From positions 62,001 to 126,000 of the forward strand of contig PKTR01000007.1 of the NCBI GenBank assembly GCA_002869065.1: 64,000 nt of DNA, written 5' to 3'. The notes beneath the pieces were generated by a model. The model saw nothing but the letters and a program-made list of their open reading frames with translations. It was not told the DNA's origin and did no database searches. The stretch is from Hyphomicrobiales bacterium. Its GTDB lineage: Bacteria > Pseudomonadota > Alphaproteobacteria > Rhizobiales > Rhodobiaceae. Shown piece after piece: positions 39,533 through 50,650 of the stretch (positions are counted from its first letter, which is position 1; each line of letters starts with the position of its first letter). A program made the position numbers and the translations under genes.

Positions 39533-41527
39533 ATGACCGACTTCGCCAAACAAGCCCGGATGGCCAACGCGATCCGGTTCCTCGCCGCTGATGCCGTCGA
39601 GGAAGCCAAGTCCGGACATCCCGGCCTGCCGCTCGGCGCCGCCGACATCGCCACCGTCCTGTTCACCCGCTTCCTCAAATTCGATCCCACCCATCCGAAC
39701 TGGCCCGATCGCGACCGCTTCGTGCTGTCGGCCGGCCATGGTTCGATGCTGCTCTATGCCGCGCTCCATCTGCTCGGCTACGAAGACTTCCCGATCGACG
39801 TACTGAAAGCGTTCCGCAAGCTCGGCAGCAATGCCGCCGGCCATCCCGAATTCGGCCATGGCGCCGGCATCGAAGCCACCACCGGCCCGCTCGGCCAGGG
39901 GCTCGCCACCGCGGTGGGCATGGCGCTCGCCGAGCGCATCATGAATGCGAATTTCGGCGACGACATCGTCGATCACCACACCTATGTGCTCGCCTCCGAT
40001 GGCGATTTCATGGAGGGCATCAGCCAGGAAGCGATTTCGCTCGCCGGCCATCTGCGGCTTTCCAGGCTGATCGTGCTGTTCGACGACAACCAGGTATCGA
40101 TCGACGGCCCGACCTCGCTGACCTCGTCCGACGACATCATGCGCCGCGTCGAGGCCTCCGGCTGGACCGCCGTCAGCATCGACGGCCATAGCGCGCAGGA
40201 GATCGCGACCGCGATCGAGAAAGCCCGCGACAACAGCCGCCCGACGTTGATTGCCTGCCGCACCACCATCGGATATGGCGCTCCGGCCCTCGCCGGCAGC
40301 GCCGCAGTCCATGGCTCCCCGCTCGGCCCCAAGGAAATCGGCGACCTGCGCAAGGCGCTCGACTGGGACGCCCCACCCTTCGAGATTCCCGCAGATGTGC
40401 GCGATGCCTGGCGCATTGCCGGCCTGCGGTCGGGCCACGCCCGCAAGGAATGGAAGAAGCGCTTCGAGGCCCTCGACAACGAGACCCGTGGCGAGTTCGA
40501 ACGCCGCGTGCGAGGCGACCTGCCGGCCGGGCTTGCCGACGCGACGCGCGAGATCAAGGGCCGCTTCCTCTATGAGGAACCCTCGCTTGCGACACGCAAG
40601 GCCTCGGAATTCGTGCTCGACGACATCACCACCCGTATCCCCGACATGATCGGCGGATCCGCCGACCTGACCAGCTCGAACAACACCCGCGCGAAGAACA
40701 TGACGGCGATCGAGCCGGGCAAGTTCGCGGGCACCTACATTCACTACGGCATCCGCGAACACGGCATGGCCGCCGCCATGAACGGCATGGCGCTACACGG
40801 CGGCCTCATCCCCTATGGCGGCACGTTCCTCGTCTTCTCCGATTACTGCCGCGGCGCCATGCGGCTCTCCGCGCTGATGAAGCAGCGGGTGATCTACGTG
40901 CTGACCCATGATTCGATCGGCCTTGGCGAAGACGGCCCGACCCACCAGCCGGTCGAACATCTGGCCAGCCTGCGCGCGATGCCGGGCATCACCGTCTTCC
41001 GCCCCGCGGACCCGACCGAGACGGCGGAATGCTGGGAGCTGGCGCTTGAGGCCCGTGACCGCCCGAGCGTTCTCGCCCTGACGCGCCAGGCGGTACCGGC
41101 GGTACGCAGCCAGTACGACAACGAAAACCGCTCGGCCCGCGGCGCCTATGAAATCGCTGCAAGCGCCGACGATGCCATGGTCAGCCTGTTCGCTTCCGGC
41201 TCCGAGGTTGCCATCGCCCTCGCGGCCAAACAGCTGCTCGACGAAGCCGGCATACCTGCGCGAGTTGTCTCAGTCCCCAGCTTCGAGCTTTTCGAAGTGC
41301 AATCGAACGACTACAAATCGGAATTGATCGGATCGGCTCCGATCCGTGTTGCCGTCGAAGCGGCGGTTCGCATGGGGTGGGACCGGTTTATCGGAGAGAA
41401 CGGAATATTCGTCGGCATGACGGGCTTTGGAGCCAGCGCGCCGGCGTCGGATTTGTACCAGTATTTCGGGATTACGCCGCAGCAGATCGTTGAAAGAGTC
41501 CGCAATACTCTGGAAGCGGCAGAATGA
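39533..41527 (+). CDS. tkt: Transketolase
   Basis: This ThDP enzyme transfers two-carbon units between sugar phosphates in the pentose phosphate pathway (and in the Calvin cycle if one is present). The 664-residue length is typical. The start at 39533 ([15 protein letters not shown]) has GGGAG 7 bases upstream. Seen are [14 protein letters not shown] with the early catalytic His, [12 protein letters not shown], the ThDP motif ([18 protein letters not shown], ending before the DDN), [16 protein letters not shown] with the catalytic Glu, and [20 protein letters not shown]. It heads the run tkt-gap-pgk, a common alphaproteobacterial cluster of sugar-phosphate metabolism. Confidence 0.97.
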   Translation: MTDFAKQARMANAIRFLAADAVEEAKSGHPGLPLGAADIATVLFTRFLKFDPTHPNWPDRDRFVLSAGHGSMLLYAALHLLGYEDFPIDVLKAFRKLGSNAAGHPEFGHGAGIEATTGPLGQGLATAVGMALAERIMNANFGDDIVDHHTYVLASDGDFMEGISQEAISLAGHLRLSRLIVLFDDNQVSIDGPTSLTSSDDIMRRVEASGWTAVSIDGHSAQEIATAIEKARDNSRPTLIACRTTIGYGAPALAGSAAVHGSPLGPKEIGDLRKALDWDAPPFEIPADVRDAWRIAGLRSGHARKEWKKRFEALDNETRGEFERRVRGDLPAGLADATREIKGRFLYEEPSLATRKASEFVLDDITTRIPDMIGGSADLTSSNNTRAKNMTAIEPGKFAGTYIHYGIREHGMAAAMNGMALHGGLIPYGGTFLVFSDYCRGAMRLSALMKQRVIYVLTHDSIGLGEDGPTHQPVEHLASLRAMPGITVFRPADPTETAECWELALEARDRPSVLALTRQAVPAVRSQYDNENRSARGAYEIAASADDAMVSLFASGSEVAIALAAKQLLDEAGIPARVVSVPSFELFEVQSNDYKSELIGSAPIRVAVEAAVRMGWDRFIGENGIFVGMTGFGASAPASDLYQYFGITPQQIVERVRNTLEAAE

Positions 41528-41547
41528 CGCGCCCCGGACGGAATGAA

Positions 41548-41576
41548 TTGTCACCACGCTTCTGCACATAGATAAG
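41548..41576 (+). promoter_or_regulatory. Candidate promoter of gap
   Basis: TTGTCA (41548-41553), 17 bases, then GATAAG (41571-41576), followed by an AT-rich start region and the gap ATG ~70 bases downstream. It lies 20 bases past the tkt stop. Confidence 0.5.
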
Positions 41577-41645
41577 CATGTCATATAACATCTTGTGAAT
41601 GTGTTCGAAGGTGGATCGCGCCACCCAGCCATGAGGGAGTGAATG

Positions 41646-42653
41646 ATGGTCGTAAAAGTAGCAATCAACGGTTTCGGTCGTATTGGACGTAATGTTCTTC
41701 GGGCGATCGCGGAATCTGGTCGGACCGATATCCAGGTCGTGGCCATCAACGATCTAGGCCCTGTCGAGACCAATGCCCACCTCGTGCGTTACGACTCCGT
41801 GCACGGTCGTTTTCCCGGCACCGTGACGGTTGACGGCGATTCCATCGATGTCGGCGGCGGGCCGATCAAGGTCACCGCGATCCGCGATCCGAAGGAACTG
41901 CCGTGGGGCGAACTCGGCGTCGACGTGGCGATGGAATGCACCGGCATCTTCACCGCCAAAGAAAAGGCCTCGATGCACCTCGAAGCCGGCGCCAAGCGCG
42001 TTCTCGTCTCGGCCCCGGCCTCCGGCGCCGACAAGACGATCGTGTTCGGCGTCAACCACGACTCGCTGACCGCCGACGATCTCGTCGTCTCCAACGGTTC
42101 GTGCACCACCAACTGCCTGGCGCCCGTCGTCTACACCCTGAACAACGCCATCGGCCTTGAAAAGGGCTTCATGACGACCATTCACTCCTACACCGGTGAC
42201 CAGCCGACCCTCGACACTCTGCACAAGGACCTCTATCGGGGCCGTGCCGCGGCGATGTCGATGATCCCGACCTCGACCGGTGCCGCCAAGGCGATCGGCC
42301 TCGTCGTGCCGGAACTGAACGGCAAGCTGGATGGCGTCGCGATCCGCGTCCCGACCCCGAACGTCTCGGTCGTCGACCTGAAGTTCATCGCGTCGCGCGC
42401 CACCACGGTGGAAGAAGTCAACGAGGCCATCAAGGCCGCCGCCGACGGCCCGCTGAAGGGTGTGCTCGGCTACACCTTCGATCCGAACGTCTCGATCGAC
42501 TTCAACCACGACCCGCACTCCTCGACCTTCCACATGGACCAGACCAAGGTCTTGGACGGCACGCTGGTTCGTATCCTGTCCTGGTACGACAACGAGTGGG
42601 GCTTCTCGAATCGCATGAGCGACACCGCCGTCGCCATGGCGAAGCTCATCTAA
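41646..42653 (+). CDS. gap: Glyceraldehyde-3-phosphate dehydrogenase
   Basis: This enzyme interconverts glyceraldehyde-3-phosphate and 1,3-bisphosphoglycerate. The 335 residues have the Rossmann motif [14 protein letters not shown], the NAD-type INDL (Asp36), the catalytic [12 protein letters not shown] (Cys153) and a His in [11 protein letters not shown]. The Asp after the second strand suggests NAD rather than NADP use. Two tandem ATGs occur at 41643 and 41646; GAGGGAG spacing favours the second. pgk follows after 179 bases with a strong hairpin between them. Confidence 0.97.
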   Translation: MVVKVAINGFGRIGRNVLRAIAESGRTDIQVVAINDLGPVETNAHLVRYDSVHGRFPGTVTVDGDSIDVGGGPIKVTAIRDPKELPWGELGVDVAMECTGIFTAKEKASMHLEAGAKRVLVSAPASGADKTIVFGVNHDSLTADDLVVSNGSCTTNCLAPVVYTLNNAIGLEKGFMTTIHSYTGDQPTLDTLHKDLYRGRAAAMSMIPTSTGAAKAIGLVVPELNGKLDGVAIRVPTPNVSVVDLKFIASRATTVEEVNEAIKAAADGPLKGVLGYTFDPNVSIDFNHDPHSSTFHMDQTKVLDGTLVRILSWYDNEWGFSNRMSDTAVAMAKLI

Positions 42654-42661
42654 AACGCAGC

Positions 42662-42687
42662 GCGCGGGGGCTTTGCGGCCCCCGCGC
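42662..42687 (+). other. Strong GC hairpin in the gap-pgk spacer
   Basis: A perfect 10-bp stem GCGCGGGGGC/GCCCCCGCGC (42662-42671 and 42678-42687) with loop TTTGCG begins 8 bases after the gap stop. There is no U-tract, so it is more likely an mRNA 3' stabiliser, processing or attenuation element than a full terminator. Confidence 0.6.
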
Positions 42688-42832
42688 CCGCACGTCACGC
42701 GAACCTGCAGCCGCGGCCGCAGCTCGTTCGCAAGATTGGTTCGGCGCGGGCATTCCCGCCGCGAATTTCCGGCACGGCCGGTTCGCGCGGCACGCAGGAA
42801 TGCCGGCCCCACCAAGTCAGGAGCATCCCGAC

Positions 42833-44026
42833 ATGTCCGCTTTCCGTACCCTCGATGACATGGACCTCGCCGGCAAGCGCGTGCTTGTCCGCGTCGACCT
42901 CAACGTCCCGATGCAAAACGGCGCCGTCTCCGACGACACCCGCATCCGCGCCGTTCTGCCGACCATCAACGATATTTCGGCCAAGGGCGGCAAGGTCATC
43001 CTGCTGGCCCATTTCGGCCGCCCGAAGGGCGAGCGCAAGCCGGATATGTCGCTTGAGCCGATCGCGGTTCCGCTCGCCGAACGCCTCGGCAAGCCAGTTG
43101 CCTTCGCTTCCGACTGCGTCGGCGAACCCGCCGCGACCGCAATCGCCGCGATGAACGACGGCGACGTCCTGCTGCTCGAAAACACCCGCTACCACGCAGG
43201 CGAGGAAAAGAACGACGCCGACTTCACCAAGGCGCTCGCCGAGAATGGCGACGTTTATGTGAACGACGCCTTCTCCGCCGCGCACCGCGCGCACTCCTCG
43301 ACCGAGGGCCTCGCCCATCTGCTGCCGTCCTGCGCCGGCCGCGCCATGCAGAAAGAGCTCGATGCGCTCGAAGCCGCGCTTGGCAAGCCGGAACGCCCGG
43401 TCGTCGCCGTGGTCGGCGGCGCCAAGGTCTCGACCAAGATCGACCTGTTGCAGAACCTGGTTGCACGGGTCGACGCACTGGTCATCGGCGGCGGCATGGC
43501 CAACACCTTCCTCGCCGCTGACGATATCGACGTCGGAAAATCGCTGTGCGAGCATGACCTTGCCGACACCGCCCGGGCGATCCAGGTGGCTGCCGAAAAG
43601 GCCAACTGCAAGCTGGTGCTTCCGGTCGACGCCGTTGTCGCCGCCAAGCTCGAGAACGGCACCGACACCGATGTCGTCGCCGTCGACGCGATCCCGAGCG
43701 ATCAGATGATCCTCGACGTCGGCCCCGATACGCTGGCTGAAGTGATGAAGGCCTTCGACGGCGCCAAGACCGTGGTCTGGAACGGCCCGCTCGGCGCTTT
43801 CGAGTTCTCGCCGTTCGACCGCGCCACCGTTTCCGCTGCCCGTCACGCGGCCTCGCTGACCTCGGCCGGCAAGCTCTTGTCGGTCGCCGGCGGCGGTGAC
43901 ACGGTCGCGGCCCTAAACCACGCCGGCGTCGGCGACAAGTTCTCCTACGTCTCGACGGCAGGCGGCGCCTTCCTCGAATGGCTCGAGGGCAAACCCCTGC
44001 CGGGCGTCGACGCGCTGCGCAAATAA
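42833..44026 (+). CDS. pgk: Phosphoglycerate kinase
   Basis: This enzyme transfers phosphate between 1,3-bisphosphoglycerate and ADP. The start at 42833 ([20 protein letters not shown]) has AGGAG about 9 bases upstream and gives 397 residues. Substrate motifs RVDLNVPMQ and [29 protein letters not shown] and the nucleotide-binding [12 protein letters not shown] with GGGDTVAAL are present. A strong terminator follows. Confidence 0.97.
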   Translation: MSAFRTLDDMDLAGKRVLVRVDLNVPMQNGAVSDDTRIRAVLPTINDISAKGGKVILLAHFGRPKGERKPDMSLEPIAVPLAERLGKPVAFASDCVGEPAATAIAAMNDGDVLLLENTRYHAGEEKNDADFTKALAENGDVYVNDAFSAAHRAHSSTEGLAHLLPSCAGRAMQKELDALEAALGKPERPVVAVVGGAKVSTKIDLLQNLVARVDALVIGGGMANTFLAADDIDVGKSLCEHDLADTARAIQVAAEKANCKLVLPVDAVVAAKLENGTDTDVVAVDAIPSDQMILDVGPDTLAEVMKAFDGAKTVVWNGPLGAFEFSPFDRATVSAARHAASLTSAGKLLSVAGGGDTVAALNHAGVGDKFSYVSTAGGAFLEWLEGKPLPGVDALRK

Positions 44027-44050
44027 GCCGGACGCGGCAGGCGAATATCA

Positions 44051-44076
44051 AAAGGCGGGCTCAGGCCCGCCTTTTT
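44051..44076 (+). terminator. Rho-independent terminator of pgk
   Basis: A perfect 10-bp stem AAAGGCGGGC/GCCCGCCTTT (44051-44060 and 44065-44074) with loop TCAG is followed by TT. It lies 24 bases after the pgk stop. The 287 bases from here to glf hold no gene that I can support. Confidence 0.95.
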
Positions 44077-44216
44077 CATGTCCATGTTCCCGCGCATGAG
44101 AAATGACCCGTATGCAACCCGTTGGACCTTGACGTCGCGGGACCAAAGTTAGAGGAATGGGGCCGCGGATTGCAGCGCAGCATGGGTTTGCGCGATTGCC
44201 CGCGCCTGCTGGCTGA

Positions 44217-45521
<1,305 letters not shown>

Positions 45522-45591
45522 CGATACGGGGCCAGACGAGCGTCAATTCATCCAGGCCGGAAAGACCCGGTCAGTCGGACGGGGGAATAAA

Positions 45592-47238
45592 GTGAGAATT
45601 ATCGACCGCCAGAGCCTTTTCCCGCCGGAGCTCGAACAGCACCGCGAGCGATTGGAAAAGCGGATTTTCGACGATGCCCTCGTCTACAGCATCCTCAATC
45701 TTTCGCAGCGGACCGACCTTTTCTACTTCAAGGAAGACAACCAGTCGAAGGGCAACCCGGCGATCTTCGAGACCGATCAGCTCCCCGACCGGATTTTCGT
45801 CGACGAAGGGCTGATCTATCACGTCTCCGCCGACAACAGCGGCTTCCAGCCGAACGACCACACATCGAACCACGTCCGCAAGAACCTGCTCTACGTGACG
45901 CTGCCGTTCCCGATCGATCCGTTTTTCCAGACCGAGGACCAGACGGTCAAACAGAAGCTGGTAAACCGGCTGCTGCACACCCGCCCGATGTTCGCCGACA
46001 CCCAGCACCAGCGTCTGATCGACCGCTTCATTTCCCGCCGCCGCGCCAAGCACCGCCATAACCCGCTGAAGCGCAATCATTACCAGATCGCGCGGCGTGA
46101 AGACATGACGCCGACCGGCCGCGGCGACATCAATCCCGACAACAAGCCCGTCGCCGTCATTGCCCTGCACTGGCTCGATACCGGCGGCGCAGAAAGCTGT
46201 GGCATCGACGCGATCCGGGCGGCGAAGGAAAAGGGCTATTACACGATCTGCGTGACCGACAAGCGCGGCAAGGAAACCCATGAGGAGATGGTGCGCGATA
46301 TCGCGGATCACACCTTCTGCCTGAACCGCCTGTTGCCGCGTCCGCATTGGCGCCGGTTCTATCTGTCGCTGTTCCACTATTTCGACCCGGAGATCCTGCA
46401 CCTGCATCACTGCAACACGATGTACGGCGCGCTGCCGATGATCAAAACCTTCTTCCCGAAGACGAAGGTGGTCTCCAGCACCCACATCATCGAGCATCGC
46501 GACGGCGGCTATTGCCGGATATCGGGGGTGTTCAAGAACTACATCGACATGCAGCACATCATCAGCAAGGAGCTGCACGACTATTACGCCGACCAGTTCG
46601 GCATCGCCGATGACAACATCCGTCTCGGTTACCTCATCAACAAGGACCACGCGCACGAGTTCAAACCGCCGCGCCCGCACGAAGAGATCGCAAAGGAACT
46701 CAAGATCCTGTTTGTCGGCCGCATGGTGCAGCAGAAACGGCCCTTCATTCTGGTCGACCTGGCCTACCGGCTGACCCAGCGCAAGGTGAACTTCTCGGTC
46801 ACCATGGCCGGCTCCGGACCGCTGAAGAAAATGACCGAACGCTACTGCGAACGCGCCGGTCTCGGATCGAAAATCAACTTCCTCGGCAACGTCGCGCACG
46901 CCGACGTCCTCAAGCTGATGGAAGACCACCACATCATCGTCGTCCCGTCCGAAAACGAAGGACTGACGCTGATCGCCTACGAAGCCGTACTGAGCGGCCT
47001 GACGGTCATCTCCACCGAGGTCGGAGCGCAGCGTGAGATCGTGGCCGATCCGCTGCTCGTCCCGCGCCACACCAAGGCATGCGCCAACCAGCTTGTTGAT
47101 AAAGTGACCCGGCTGGTAAAAGACAAGGCGTTCTACGATGAAATGAACGCCGAGCAGGCCGAAAAGGCCAAGGCCATCCTCGCCTCTCCCAATTACGCCG
47201 ACGTGTTGGCGGAAATCTACGATCAGCCCGCCCGCTGA
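45592..47238 (+). CDS. GT4-family glycosyltransferase with N-terminal extension
   Basis: The GTG start at 45592 (GGGGGA 7 bases upstream) gives 548 residues. The first ~190 residues form an unrecognised domain. From about residue 190 a GT-B fold begins (VAVIALHWLDTGGAESCGID, typical of group 1 transferases), then HLHHCNTMYGAL, and the C-terminal nucleotide-sugar domain ILFVGRMVQQKRPFILVDLA with VPSENEGLTLIAYEAVLSGL, whose ExxxxxxxE pair marks a retaining enzyme. Donor and acceptor are unknown. Position between glf and a GT2 transferase suggests the same glycan. No membrane segment is seen, so it acts in the cytosol. Confidence 0.88.
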   Translation: MRIIDRQSLFPPELEQHRERLEKRIFDDALVYSILNLSQRTDLFYFKEDNQSKGNPAIFETDQLPDRIFVDEGLIYHVSADNSGFQPNDHTSNHVRKNLLYVTLPFPIDPFFQTEDQTVKQKLVNRLLHTRPMFADTQHQRLIDRFISRRRAKHRHNPLKRNHYQIARREDMTPTGRGDINPDNKPVAVIALHWLDTGGAESCGIDAIRAAKEKGYYTICVTDKRGKETHEEMVRDIADHTFCLNRLLPRPHWRRFYLSLFHYFDPEILHLHHCNTMYGALPMIKTFFPKTKVVSSTHIIEHRDGGYCRISGVFKNYIDMQHIISKELHDYYADQFGIADDNIRLGYLINKDHAHEFKPPRPHEEIAKELKILFVGRMVQQKRPFILVDLAYRLTQRKVNFSVTMAGSGPLKKMTERYCERAGLGSKINFLGNVAHADVLKLMEDHHIIVVPSENEGLTLIAYEAVLSGLTVISTEVGAQREIVADPLLVPRHTKACANQLVDKVTRLVKDKAFYDEMNAEQAEKAKAILASPNYADVLAEIYDQPAR

Positions 47239-47252
47239 ACAGGACCGGACCC

Positions 47253-48149
47253 TTGCAGAAAACAACTGTCACCGCCGTTATCGTGACGTTCAATCGTCTT
47301 GAGAAGGTCAAGCACACGATCGACCATGTGCTGGCACAGACCCATCCGATCGAACAGGTCGTCATCATCGACAACGCGTCGACCGACGGTACGGACGAGT
47401 ATCTCGCCGAACTGGCCGCCAACAATCCGAAGATCCAGAACATCCGCTCCAAGGAGAACACCGGCGGTGCCGGCGGCTTCAACAAGGGCATCAGGGAGGC
47501 CTACCAGACCGGGGCCGACATGATCTGGGTCATGGATGACGATTGCTACGCCTATCCCGACGCGCTGGAAAAGCTGGTCGCCGGATATGAAGGCGCGGCC
47601 GAGAAATCCGGCTTCGTGCCCGGCTTCGCCTGCTCCCTGGTCAAGTGGCATGACGATCTGTGCGAGATGAACATCCCCGAACCGGTCTGGGACTGGCCGC
47701 GCCATTATGACCCCGAGAAGCGGCAGTACATGCTGATCAAGCACTGCTCCTTCGTTTCCGTCCTCATTCCACGGGGCAAGGTCAAGCAGGTCGGGCTGCC
47801 GATCTCGGAGTTTTTCATCTGGTTCGACGACGTCGAGTACACCAAGCGGCTCGCCAGAGGCTATCCCGGCATCTACGTTCTCGACAGCCTGGTGCACCAC
47901 GACCTCGAGAAGAACGAAGGCGTAAATTTCGGCTTGGTCAACAAGGGTAACCTATGGAAGTATCGCTACGGCGCGCGCAACCAGGCCTACTATCACAAGA
48001 CCCTCGGGTTCTGGGATTGGTTTTCTTACGCGGTCAACCGCAACATGCAGATGAAGCGCTACAAGCTTCCGCTGTCTTTGCGCTGTGAACTGAACAAAGC
48101 AATGATCAATGGCCTCTTCATGAAGGTCAAAAAAGAAACCGTGGAATAA
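47253..48149 (+). CDS. GT2-family glycosyltransferase (Galf-transferase-like)
   Basis: The 298-residue GT-A protein starts at a TTG (47253) with AGGA upstream. It has VTAVIVTFNRLEKVKHTIDH, IIDNASTDGTDEY, ENTGGAGGFNKGI and the metal-binding IWVMDDDC, followed by the acceptor-side FFIWFDDVEYTKRLARGYP. This VTFNR...GGAGGFN...MDDD...WFDD layout is that of the rhamnosyl/galactofuranosyl transferase branch (WbbL/GlfT-like). Because it lies in an operon with glf, transfer of galactofuranose is the most economical guess. It follows the GT4 gene by 14 bases and precedes the sulfotransferase by 3. Confidence 0.88.
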   Translation: MQKTTVTAVIVTFNRLEKVKHTIDHVLAQTHPIEQVVIIDNASTDGTDEYLAELAANNPKIQNIRSKENTGGAGGFNKGIREAYQTGADMIWVMDDDCYAYPDALEKLVAGYEGAAEKSGFVPGFACSLVKWHDDLCEMNIPEPVWDWPRHYDPEKRQYMLIKHCSFVSVLIPRGKVKQVGLPISEFFIWFDDVEYTKRLARGYPGIYVLDSLVHHDLEKNEGVNFGLVNKGNLWKYRYGARNQAYYHKTLGFWDWFSYAVNRNMQMKRYKLPLSLRCELNKAMINGLFMKVKKETVE

Positions 48150-48152
48150 ATT

Positions 48153-48944
48153 ATGAGCAATCTTCAGTGCCAGACCAGCTTCGACGAACTGTTCACGAAC
48201 ACCCATGATTTCATTCACGCGGGTCTCTGGCAGCCTTATTACGTTCACATCTATGTTCATCTGCCAAAAACGGCCGGCATGGCTTTCGGCAAGGAAATGC
48301 GCAACCACTATCCGCGCAAGAAACTCGTTCTTCCGCTTCCTTGGGACCAGATCGGCCCCATCTGGCACGAATATCTGAAAGCCGGCGGCACACCGGAAGG
48401 TCGTCGCATCGAATTCGTCTACGGTCACCTGACCTACGACCACATCCGCTACATCTACCGCCTCGACACGCCGAGCGTGACGACCTGCTTCATCCGCGAT
48501 CCGCTGAAGCGCATCCTGTCGGAGTACAATTACTCGACGTCGCCAGCGCATCCGCCGCACAAGGACTTCAAGCGCAACTTCCCGAATTTCGAGAATTTCG
48601 CGCTCACTTTGAAGCCCAACATCATGGCCGAGAAACTCGTCGGCCCCGTCTACAACATCGACGAGTACTGGACGAAGCTGCAGAGGACCTACAATTTCAT
48701 CGGCCTGCAGGAACAGTTCGACCTGTCGCTCGCCTGCCTGCGCGGTTCCCTCGGCTTCGGCTACGAACTGCGCGACACCAGCAAGGTCAACACCGCCTCG
48801 GCACGCACCTCGACTGGTTTTGAGGATGTTCCGCAAAGCGTGATAGAGGAGCTGTCGGAAAAGCACCGCCTCGATCTGGAAATCTTCGACATGATCCAGA
48901 GCAAATACGACGAACTGGCGGCAAAACTGCTGGCAGCGAGATAG
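48153..48944 (+). CDS. Sulfotransferase-family protein (Sulfotransfer_2-like)
   Basis: The 263-residue cytosolic protein has the PAPS 5'-phosphosulfate loop HIYVHLPKTAGMAFGKEM (about residues 32-49), FVYGHLTYDHI and the 3'-phosphate motif CFIRDPLKRILSEYNYS (about 111-127). These place it with heparan 2-O-sulfotransferase-like enzymes acting on carbohydrates. The acceptor is unknown, but the gene is 3 bases after the GT2 gene, so it probably sulfates the same glycan or its lipid-linked precursor. A strong terminator follows, ending the glf-GT4-GT2-sulfotransferase operon. Confidence 0.88.
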   Translation: MSNLQCQTSFDELFTNTHDFIHAGLWQPYYVHIYVHLPKTAGMAFGKEMRNHYPRKKLVLPLPWDQIGPIWHEYLKAGGTPEGRRIEFVYGHLTYDHIRYIYRLDTPSVTTCFIRDPLKRILSEYNYSTSPAHPPHKDFKRNFPNFENFALTLKPNIMAEKLVGPVYNIDEYWTKLQRTYNFIGLQEQFDLSLACLRGSLGFGYELRDTSKVNTASARTSTGFEDVPQSVIEELSEKHRLDLEIFDMIQSKYDELAAKLLAAR

Positions 48945-49032
48945 TCCCGGCCCGCAGCCGGAATCGCCGCTGCGCCATCGCCACGCGAGACAGCGCACGA
49001 GCCGAAGCAAACAATCGGAATTGACGGTTTTG

Positions 49033-49067
49033 CCGCGCGGGGACCGGTATTTCGCCCGCGCGGTTTT
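49033..49067 (+). terminator. Rho-independent terminator of the glf operon
   Basis: A perfect 9-bp stem CCGCGCGGG/CCCGCGCGG (49033-49041 and 49055-49063) is followed by TTTT, ~90 bases after the sulfotransferase stop. A second, AT-richer hairpin GCCTTTCT/AGAAAGGC lies at 49108-49129. Confidence 0.85.
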
Positions 49068-49137
49068 CATTGCGGCCGGTCGAAACTCGAAATGCCTTCC
49101 GCTTCGGGCCTTTCTTTGAACAGAAAGGCGTGGTGAA

Positions 49138-49165
49138 TTGAACGCCTGAATCGTCTGTTTATTAC
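49138..49165 (+). promoter_or_regulatory. Candidate promoter of the secreted glycosidase-like gene
   Basis: TTGAAC (49138-49143), 16 bases, then TATTAC (49160-49165), about 90 bases before the gene. It lies after the glf-operon terminator, so this gene is probably transcribed independently. Confidence 0.5.
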
Positions 49166-49254
49166 CGTAAGGGACCAGCCTGCCGGAGCGGCAGCATCCG
49201 ACACCGTGACAGCAAACCTGTCGTGCACCCACAACAGCCTCGGAGATGGCAAAC

Positions 49255-50475
49255 ATGCATCCGGAACCGGTCAGCATTCTCGAAACGCGCCGCGCGCGTA
49301 CAAGTGCCACTCTCCTGCTGCTCGCCGCGCTGTTTACGCTGATCGGTGCCGCCACGGCGTTCGCGCAGGACTTCCGGGGCATCCATTACGCCATTGCCAG
49401 AAATGCGCTGCACGGCCCTCAATGGACCAGCAGCTGGCGCCAGACAGACGACTGCACCCTGCAGAAATCCTGTCAGATACAGTTCGACGATCGCCTCAGC
49501 GTCGTCTTCCTGCGATACAAATGGGCGGTCCTCAATCCGGCCGAAAACAGCTACCGCTTCGATGAAATCGGCCGCCAGCTGGACGAAATCACCGCGGCCG
49601 GGAAAAAGGTCTCGATCGTCATCATGGCGGGCAAATACACCCCGGCCTGGCTGATGCGAAAAGGCGTGCTGCACCACCGCATTCCGCTCACCGTGCATGC
49701 GCGGGAAAAGCAGGAAGGGAGCGCACAGCAATGGGTTCCCGCACCCTGGGACCCGGCGTTCATCGAGGAATACGGCAAGGTTCACCGCAAACTCGCACGT
49801 TTTCTGCGCTCGAACCCGCGTTGGTATGACGCCGTCGTGCTGGTGAAGGTCGCCGGCATTGCCGTCCATTCGCCGGAAATCCGTCTGAACGGGCCGAAAG
49901 CATTCGTCGGCAAGAGCGGCGGAGATCCCAGCCGCCGCCAGCAGCAGTTTCAGATGAACGCCAAGCTATGTGAAGCCTGGCTGGAAATCGGCTACTCCGA
50001 AGACAAGGTCCTCCAGGCGAGCCGGCGTTTGACGTCCGTGGTCGATCAGGCGTTTCCCGACAAGCCGCTCGGCATGGCCTTCGTCCCGGGATCAAGGCGC
50101 TTTCCGACCATCAAGCAGGGATGGCGCTGCGCACCGCGGGCAAAGAACCGAACCCTCAACAAGATACTGAGACAATTCGTATCGGATTATAACCGTCGCG
50201 CCGTGATCAACTCCACGATCTTTCACACCGGTGGCGGGTATCCGCGCATCCTCGAATGGGCGAAGTCGAACGGCGCGCATATCGGACTGCAGCTCAACGC
50301 CCAGCGCCTTGGCTGCCGCAACCCGGCAAGTCGATGCGACGCAGGCGAAATGGCCGCGGCCCTCAACGAGGCGGTCAGGCTTGGCGCCTCCTTCGTTGAA
50401 GTGCACAACGGTAACATCCAACGATACCGCACGCTCCTGTCGAAGACCGACAAGGCACTTCGCGGCAGACGTTAA
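49255..50475 (+). CDS. Secreted TIM-barrel glycoside hydrolase-like protein
   Basis: The start at 49255 (MHPEPVSILETRRARTSATL) has GGAG at a 9-base spacing (the ATG at 49246 overlaps that motif). The 406-residue precursor has a signal peptide ending near TAFA-QDF. The core resembles GH42/GH35-like (beta/alpha)8 enzymes: VVFLRYKWAVLNPAENSYRF, FDEIGRQLDEITAAGKKVSI, IMAGKYTPAWLM, and WYDAVVLVKVAGIAVHSPEI, where a catalytic Glu would normally sit. The exact acid/base pair cannot be fixed; the late SFVEVHNGNIQRYRTLL is a candidate nucleophile segment. It probably trims or remodels the surface glycan. The next gene starts 175 bases downstream on the same strand. Confidence 0.7.
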   Translation: MHPEPVSILETRRARTSATLLLLAALFTLIGAATAFAQDFRGIHYAIARNALHGPQWTSSWRQTDDCTLQKSCQIQFDDRLSVVFLRYKWAVLNPAENSYRFDEIGRQLDEITAAGKKVSIVIMAGKYTPAWLMRKGVLHHRIPLTVHAREKQEGSAQQWVPAPWDPAFIEEYGKVHRKLARFLRSNPRWYDAVVLVKVAGIAVHSPEIRLNGPKAFVGKSGGDPSRRQQQFQMNAKLCEAWLEIGYSEDKVLQASRRLTSVVDQAFPDKPLGMAFVPGSRRFPTIKQGWRCAPRAKNRTLNKILRQFVSDYNRRAVINSTIFHTGGGYPRILEWAKSNGAHIGLQLNAQRLGCRNPASRCDAGEMAAALNEAVRLGASFVEVHNGNIQRYRTLLSKTDKALRGRR

Positions 50476-50650
50476 ACCACGGCGTCAGCGGCAACAAATC
50501 GCCTTCCGGGCCCGAAACGGTCTTTGGAAAACCGTCCATTTTTGCTATGCCACTGCTGCCACGACCGCAATCGCGACCGTGGTCCTGCGAAATATCGCCG
50601 TCAAATCGGACAGCGCACACCGGGAATTTGTTGAGAGTTAGGGAAGAGTC

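Noticed and set aside
41646-44026. Calvin-cycle operon (tkt-gap-pgk as part of a cbb cluster)
   Set aside because: No rubisco, phosphoribulokinase or CbbR gene is present in the window; tkt-gap-pgk linkage is common in non-autotrophic alphaproteobacteria.
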